From positions 244,383 to 308,382 of the forward strand of contig NZ_MWPQ01000049.1 of NCBI RefSeq assembly GCF_002028545.1: DNA of 64,000 nucleotides. Reading direction: 5' to 3'. The stretch's first letter is position 1; each line of letters begins with the position of its first letter. Origin of the DNA: Nitrobacter vulgaris (GTDB taxonomy: Bacteria; Pseudomonadota; Alphaproteobacteria; Rhizobiales; Xanthobacteraceae). Made by a program: the position numbers and the translations under genes. Shown here in pieces: positions 59,654 to 64,000 of the stretch. The notes under the pieces were generated by a model that did no database searches, had not been told where the DNA came from, and saw only the letters and a program-made list of their open reading frames with translations.

Positions 59654-60360
59654 GAAATCAGTCCGGCGCTCAGTCGAACTGTCCGGTCCAGTTTCGCGGC
59701 AAGCCGTGTGCTGTGCGTCGCCATGAGAAAAGCGCATCCGGTCCGTTTGACGAGATCAAGCGCGATATCTGTAACATCGTCGGCCGTCGCCTCATCGAGG
59801 TTTCCGGTCGGTTCGTCAGCAAGAAGCAGAGGCGGCCTGACCGCAAGCGCGCGCCCGATTGCAACCCGCTGTTGTTGGCCGCCTGAGAGTTGTTCGGGAT
59901 ATCGCTTCAGCAGATTGCCGAGGCCCAACCGATCGACAAGTTCGTTTTGCCATTGGCTGTCATGGCGACCGGCGAGACGCGACTGAAAAGCTAGGTTATC
60001 GGCGACGGTTAGAGAAGGGATCAGATTGAACTGCTGAAAAATCAAACCGAGCCGGTCCCGGCGGATTGCTGCACGGCCCTGATCCGCCAGTGCAGTCACC
60101 TCCGTGGCATCGAGCCGGATTGAGCCACCGTCCGCCTCATCGAGACCCGCAATCAGGTGCAGCAACGTGCTTTTGCCGCTTCCCGATTCCCCGGTCAGCG
60201 CAACGCTCTCACCGGCGCTAACATGCTCGCAGACCCCGCGAAGAACGGCGATCTGTTCCTGCGCCGAACGATAGGTTTTGGTCAGGTTCTGGATATCCAG
60301 CATTGGTGCTCTTGGAATATCCATCGCCGTCTCGTCCGTCATGGACGAAAGGTCGACCAT
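59650..60360 (-). CDS. ABC transporter ATP-binding protein (LolD/MacB class)
   Basis: 236 residues from the Met at 60360 (AAGGGAG upstream); the frame is open to 60597, but that part overlaps the next gene. Walker A is LTGESGSGKSTLLHLIAGL, the signature LSGGQQQRVAIGRAL, and Walker B PPLLLADEPTGNLDEAT. Energises the FtsX-type permease encoded downstream. All motifs intact. Confidence 0.94.
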   Translation of the reverse strand: MVDLSSMTDETAMDIPRAPMLDIQNLTKTYRSAQEQIAVLRGVCEHVSAGESVALTGESGSGKSTLLHLIAGLDEADGGSIRLDATEVTALADQGRAAIRRDRLGLIFQQFNLIPSLTVADNLAFQSRLAGRHDSQWQNELVDRLGLGNLLKRYPEQLSGGQQQRVAIGRALAVRPPLLLADEPTGNLDEATADDVTDIALDLVKRTGCAFLMATHSTRLAAKLDRTVRLSAGLIS

Positions 60361-60485
60361 CGTGAACGCCACTCCCTTTCTAGTCACGTAGGTCTTGACG
60401 CTGCCGCTTCGTCCCAACCTAGTTGCATCCGCCGCCCCCTCTTCGGCGACCGGCTTCAAACGGTCCATGCGTTTGCATATCAAAC

Positions 60486-60977
60486 CTACATCTTGACCGT
60501 CACCTTCCGGTTCTCGCCCAGGTTCGGTTTCTTGCCGGTCAACCTCGCCTTGGCGAACTCGAATACAGTCGCGACGCTGCTTGCCGGCCCGTCCCATAAT
60601 TCCACAGTAGAAGGTTCAATCTGCAACAGGCATACGTTAGGATCGCTCGGTCCTCCCGGCCACCATAATTCATCTGTCTTTCGCCACGCCGCCTTCGTCA
60701 GGTCGGCATCGTGGATGATGCAGGCGCGCCCGGTGATTGACAGGTAGGCTTTATCACTCGAGTCGATAAACACGAGGCCGACGTCGGGCCGTGCCTCAAT
60801 CTCTTCTTCCTTCGGGCTGTGGATATCGGTTACGAAGAAAATCAGGCCAGCGTCACGGTCAGGCCTTGCTTCGAGCGGTCGCGCGCGCAGTCCATCAGCA
60901 AACTGCGTCGTCAGCATGCAAACGCCAACTTTTTCAATGATGTCCCAGATCCGTTCGATGTCGTTTTTCCTGCTCAT
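60486..60977 (-). CDS. Pyridoxamine 5'-phosphate oxidase-like (general stress) flavin-binding protein
   Basis: 163 residues. A split-barrel fold is suggested by IWDIIEKVGVCMLTTQFADGLRARPLEARPDRDAGLIFFVTDIHSPKEEEIEARPDVGLVFIDSSDKAYLSITGRACIIHD and by LWWPGGPSDPNVCLLQIEPSTVELWDGP. This matches the general stress protein 26 group, which binds FMN or FAD. Enzyme activity unknown. It lies 125 bases upstream of the ABC operon. Confidence 0.9.
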   Translation of the reverse strand: MSRKNDIERIWDIIEKVGVCMLTTQFADGLRARPLEARPDRDAGLIFFVTDIHSPKEEEIEARPDVGLVFIDSSDKAYLSITGRACIIHDADLTKAAWRKTDELWWPGGPSDPNVCLLQIEPSTVELWDGPASSVATVFEFAKARLTGKKPNLGENRKVTVKM

Positions 60978-61261
60978 GGAAACACCTCTTATAGCGACAA
61001 GCCCTCACGCGCTCGACGCTGCCGATTTTTGCCCGTCACGGCCATAGACAGCGGTGCTTTCCACTTTGTCGCTGTGCCGATAAGAGTTTCTCAATCTGCC
61101 ATCGTGGCCTCTGAATTGAGAAGCTACGGAACATCAACGCCGCCACTAGCGCTCCGTTCCGGAAAGGCAAGGGAAACGCCAGCATATCGGACTGATCAAA
61201 CGCGTCCTGACTTGCGCCAATGAGCATGACCTACAGTAAAGACGGCAGATCTATAGCCACG

Positions 61262-61414
61262 TCAATTTCTGTTGCTGGTGCTATCTATCGCCGCCGGATC
61301 AACCGCCCCGCGCTCCCCCTTCTGAACCGCCGAAACCAGCGCGTTGACGCTAACCAAAGCTGCAGCGACTAGAATTGCGGCCAATAGCACCTCAATTTTC
61401 ATCTCGCTTTTCAT
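61262..61414 (-). CDS. Small single-span membrane protein
   Basis: 50 residues from the Met at 61414. One hydrophobic helix (VLLAAILVAAALVSVNALVSAV) follows MKSEMKIE, with a short polar tail. The open frame is longer (to 61525), but the extension looks non-coding. Unrecognised. Its reality rests on a single hydrophobic stretch. Confidence 0.4.
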   Translation of the reverse strand: MKSEMKIEVLLAAILVAAALVSVNALVSAVQKGERGAVDPAAIDSTSNRN

Positions 61415-61530
61415 ATCACTCAACCTTCTGACCCAGATGCGGCCACTGCGCATTGCTCCTTCTGATGTGCGCCGCCGTTGCAAGATTTTAAGGTCGGTTC
61501 CAAAAGAAAAAAGTCGCCTGGGCACGAGAT

Positions 61531-62736
61531 CTAGCGACCGGCTTCATTCGCCAGCTGCCGCCGACGTCGCCAGAACGGCTGATCGAACCAGCGGGACTGG
61601 ATGCCATAGTAGAAATCGTGTTGCGACACGTAGGTCTGCCAGAGTTGGCGCTGCTGTTGATCGTATCGATGGATGTAGCTATTGCGACCGTCCAATCCTG
61701 CCGCCCCCTGCGGAGAGTCCGTCAGCGCGTAGTGAATCATATGCCCGGCATGGCTCGCCGTCCTGAGCGCCTTGTCGATACCTTGCGACGACAGCGGATC
61801 ATAGGCTTGTGCCGCATCACCCACCGCCATCCAGGCGTCGCCGCAAAAGTTTCCCAGTCGCTGGCTATTGGCCGGCGCTCCCCGGATGATCCCGCAAGGG
61901 TGATACCCTCCGGCTTTGAGCAAAGGCGCAATATGCGTCGAACCGTCCAGCAGTTGATCGAAGCCTTGCCGCGACGCTGCCAGCCTCGCCGCCGGCAAAT
62001 CCTTATCGGTGTGCAAGACCACCAGCCGCCGGGTTTCATTGTCTTCGGATCCGGGCAAGCGGTTGCTGTACCACCAGCCGTATGGCGCGGCCTCAATGCG
62101 GGTATAACGGTCATCATCACCGCCCGAGCAGGAAAACCATTGCGCATAGGCGAACAGCCGATCGCCATGACTCAGTGTCGGGACACCAAGTATGCGAGCC
62201 ACGACCGCTTGGCGACCCGAACAGTCGACGAGATAACGGGCGCGATCCTGCCGAGTGACGTTGCGCGAGGTGAGCGTCAGTTGCCAATTGAAATTGCCGC
62301 CTTCAATCCGCGTGCAGGACTGGAAACAGACATCCTTGAGCAAGGTCGCACCAGCCGCGACCGCTTTCGTACGCAGCGCTTCATCGAACGCTAGCCGCTC
62401 GACGCAGAGGCCATGGCCGGCCGACGCGAAGAAAAAATCCGCGATCTCGGTCGGTTCGGTTCCCCATAGCGAGATGTTGCCGGCAGTTCTGAAAAGACCA
62501 GGAAGTTGCTGTTCGGGACTTTCAATATCTCCCAGGAAGTGTCTGACCAGCCCCATCGACGTGGGCGGCAGGGACTCGCCAAGCTTGAAGCTGGGCGACG
62601 CGCGCTTCTCCACCAGCAGGACGCGCTGCCCGTACTTCGCGAGCGTGATGGCGGTTGCGGCCCCCGCGGGTCCGGAACCAACAATGACGACGTCCCATAT
62701 TGTCCCGGTCGGGTCGAGCAACGGCGCCGACGCCAC
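61531..62736 (-). CDS. lodB: LodB-like FAD-dependent oxidoreductase
   Basis: 401 residues. The N-terminal dinucleotide fold is DVVIVGSGPAGAATAITLAKYGQRVLLVEK. A second conserved part, AWMAVGDAAQAYDPLSSQGIDKAL, is the GD motif of the halogenase/geranylgeranyl-reductase group. It follows a LodA-type gene by three bases. In the LodA/GoxA systems a LodB flavoprotein is needed to build the cysteine tryptophylquinone cofactor of its partner. The symbol rests on this pairing. Confidence 0.85.
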   Translation of the reverse strand: MASAPLLDPTGTIWDVVIVGSGPAGAATAITLAKYGQRVLLVEKRASPSFKLGESLPPTSMGLVRHFLGDIESPEQQLPGLFRTAGNISLWGTEPTEIADFFFASAGHGLCVERLAFDEALRTKAVAAGATLLKDVCFQSCTRIEGGNFNWQLTLTSRNVTRQDRARYLVDCSGRQAVVARILGVPTLSHGDRLFAYAQWFSCSGGDDDRYTRIEAAPYGWWYSNRLPGSEDNETRRLVVLHTDKDLPAARLAASRQGFDQLLDGSTHIAPLLKAGGYHPCGIIRGAPANSQRLGNFCGDAWMAVGDAAQAYDPLSSQGIDKALRTASHAGHMIHYALTDSPQGAAGLDGRNSYIHRYDQQQRQLWQTYVSQHDFYYGIQSRWFDQPFWRRRRQLANEAGR

Positions 62737-62739
62737 TGA

Positions 62740-63999
62740 TCATTTGCTCTTGGCGGGCGGCCGGTTCAGGGCCGGATCACGCTCTTGTTCGGCGAACACG
62801 ATCTGACCGTTGGCTCTCAGGAAGCTGCCATCCTCATTCTTGACCGGCAGCACCATCCCCAATCTTGACCAGGCATAAGCCATCTGATGGTAACCATCGG
62901 CAGACGAGAGCGGTTCACCGTGCTCATCGTATCCGCGGAACCATTCCTTGTAGGTTCGGGTCTGGCTCTTCCTGTCGTATTCGAAAACGATATCCGGCCG
63001 CTGCGTCGGCCACCACAACACGTTGCACGACCAGAAGTCGCCTTGCCAAGGGCTCGACATGTAGGCGGAGAGCGATCCAGGCTCGATGCCCTTGTCGACA
63101 CGGAACGCCTCAGCAAAATTTTCCCGATAGAGAATCAGATACGGGAATTCGATCCCCGGGTGGAAACCGCCGCCGATCGTAGGTTCGAGCGCCGAGCTGT
63201 CGAGTGCATGTGGCTGCTCCGCCAGCGGCAAGGTCTCAAGCGCAACGGGTTTTGGTGGAGTGCCAACCTCGAAGTCTCCTTCGGCCCATTCTTTCAGGTG
63301 ATTGAGCTGCCGATCGGTCAGGCTGAGAAACTGATCGGGCAGGCTCAGTCCCAATTGCTCATTCTGTAACGGCTTGCCTCCGGTGCCCCACAGCCTGGGC
63401 ATCTTGAAGGGTCCTGCATCGCCCTTGAAGTCGTCGTTCTGCCAGCTGGTTGGACGCGCTGGCGGCGGCGGCATCAGGGAATCAACCAGCCGTCCGCGCT
63501 TGCCGGGCGCATGCCGCATCAATTCATAGATCATCTGCCGCGTCGGCTTGCTGTTCTCGCTCGGATCCGTGAAAGCAGTCATGTATTCGGCACTGAGCAG
63601 GCTGCCCGGCTGCCCCGGACCGTGAGCGGCGTCCTTGGTGTCAGGTGAAACGCCCCCTGCCGCCGCGTTCACCCAGCTGTAGCTAACTGCCTTGGCGAAG
63701 ATCGGGAAGACATCTCGGTAGAAGTTCGTCTTCTTCCATACGTGGGGGTAAGACTCAGGAAAAGCCTCGTAAACGCGATCCAGAATAGAGACCACATGAT
63801 ACATGTGAGGTGCAAACTTCGGTGGCGCGGTAACGATCCAGGCTCCCGCACGCGGATTCCGCGTTCCTTCGTCCGTCGCTGATTTCACGTTGTCGCGCGT
63901 ACTCAGTACAGTTCCGTCCTTCAGCGTGACGGTGACGTCGATTTCACCACAGCACGTGTCGTCCCACCAACCCGGAATGTTGAAGTAGGCGAACTGGTT
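62740..63999 (-). CDS. lodA: LodA/GoxA-type quinoprotein amino-acid oxidase, 3' part only
   Basis: The frame stays open to the window edge, so the N-terminal part is missing; a GTG at 63888 is probably internal. Readable upstream residues include GWWDDTCCGEIDVTVTLKDG. CTQ-type features are visible: a Cys codon (63025-63027) in PWQGDFWSCNVLWWP with Asp four residues before it, and a Trp codon (62869-62871) in AYAWSRLGM, 52 residues on. In LodA the equivalent Cys and Trp crosslink into the cofactor and the Asp assists. Probable secreted or periplasmic amine/amino-acid oxidase producing hydrogen peroxide. Substrate unknown. Confidence 0.85.
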   Translation of the reverse strand, partial: NQFAYFNIPGWWDDTCCGEIDVTVTLKDGTVLSTRDNVKSATDEGTRNPRAGAWIVTAPPKFAPHMYHVVSILDRVYEAFPESYPHVWKKTNFYRDVFPIFAKAVSYSWVNAAAGGVSPDTKDAAHGPGQPGSLLSAEYMTAFTDPSENSKPTRQMIYELMRHAPGKRGRLVDSLMPPPPARPTSWQNDDFKGDAGPFKMPRLWGTGGKPLQNEQLGLSLPDQFLSLTDRQLNHLKEWAEGDFEVGTPPKPVALETLPLAEQPHALDSSALEPTIGGGFHPGIEFPYLILYRENFAEAFRVDKGIEPGSLSAYMSSPWQGDFWSCNVLWWPTQRPDIVFEYDRKSQTRTYKEWFRGYDEHGEPLSSADGYHQMAYAWSRLGMVLPVKNEDGSFLRANGQIVFAEQERDPALNRPPAKSK

Positions 64000-64000
64000 C

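Overview
The window is about 64 kb of GC-rich, gene-dense chromosome from an alphaproteobacterium, most likely of the Bradyrhizobiaceae/Nitrobacteraceae group. Lineage markers are a fused cytochrome b/c1 gene (fbcH), a fused anthranilate synthase trpE(G) behind a Trp-codon leader, a transaldolase-phosphoglucose isomerase fusion, a DUF3297 gene, and interspersed palindromic repeats of the kind common in Bradyrhizobium and Nitrobacter. A five-gene block (NsrR, two-domain multicopper oxidase, di-haem and mono-haem cytochromes c, copper nitrite reductase) matches the ncgABC-nirK arrangement I know from nitrifiers, so Nitrobacter is my best guess. The genus is an inference.

Layout. 1-9.3 kb: Rsm22 methyltransferase, YbaN, LemA and M48 protease, two orphan ParA-like ATPases, apt, trpE(G) with its attenuator, YbhB. 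9.4-12 kb: bc1 complex (fbcF-fbcH). 12.2-14.8 kb: trmL-queE, queD, hemF, with a palindromic repeat on each side of queD. 14.9-17.7 kb: cca, DUF6111, NUDIX and DUF1285 genes overlapping on the minus strand. 17.76-18.09 kb: four consecutive long hairpins bounded by CTAG, the most unusual non-coding feature here. 18.3-25.1 kb: MoxR/DUF58/DUF4159/large membrane protein operon. 25.2-28.2 kb: DUF2946 protein and a ZnuD-like TonB receptor behind a Zur-like palindrome. 28.2-32.2 kb: small housekeeping genes, including a DMT-family gene bracketed by inverted copies of a 100-bp repeat.

32.4-42 kb: central sugar metabolism. tal-pgi is followed by tightly overlapping gnd-zwf-pgl-gntK-HAD and, convergently, a GH15 glycosidase. 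Together these cover the oxidative pentose-phosphate route and gluconate phosphorylation. 42.2-44.1 kb: GGDEF-EAL protein. 44.5-49.3 kb: nirK, ncgC, ncgB, ncgA, a TPR protein and nsrR, all on the minus strand, with two candidate NsrR operators ahead of ncgA. 49.5-55.6 kb: complete Mrp cation/proton antiporter (AB fused, C, D, E, F, G). 55.6-61 kb: a short-chain dehydrogenase remnant, a lipocalin-like protein with its FtsX-type permease and ATPase, and a flavin-nucleotide-binding protein. 61.2-64 kb: a LodB-like flavoprotein and the 3' part of a LodA/GoxA-type quinoprotein oxidase gene that runs off the right edge.

I found no rRNA, tRNA, CRISPR array, complete insertion sequence or prophage. 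Non-coding features of note are the hairpin array, the leaderless trp attenuator, the NsrR and Zur operator candidates, paired dyads ahead of gnd, and at least three families of interspersed repeats.
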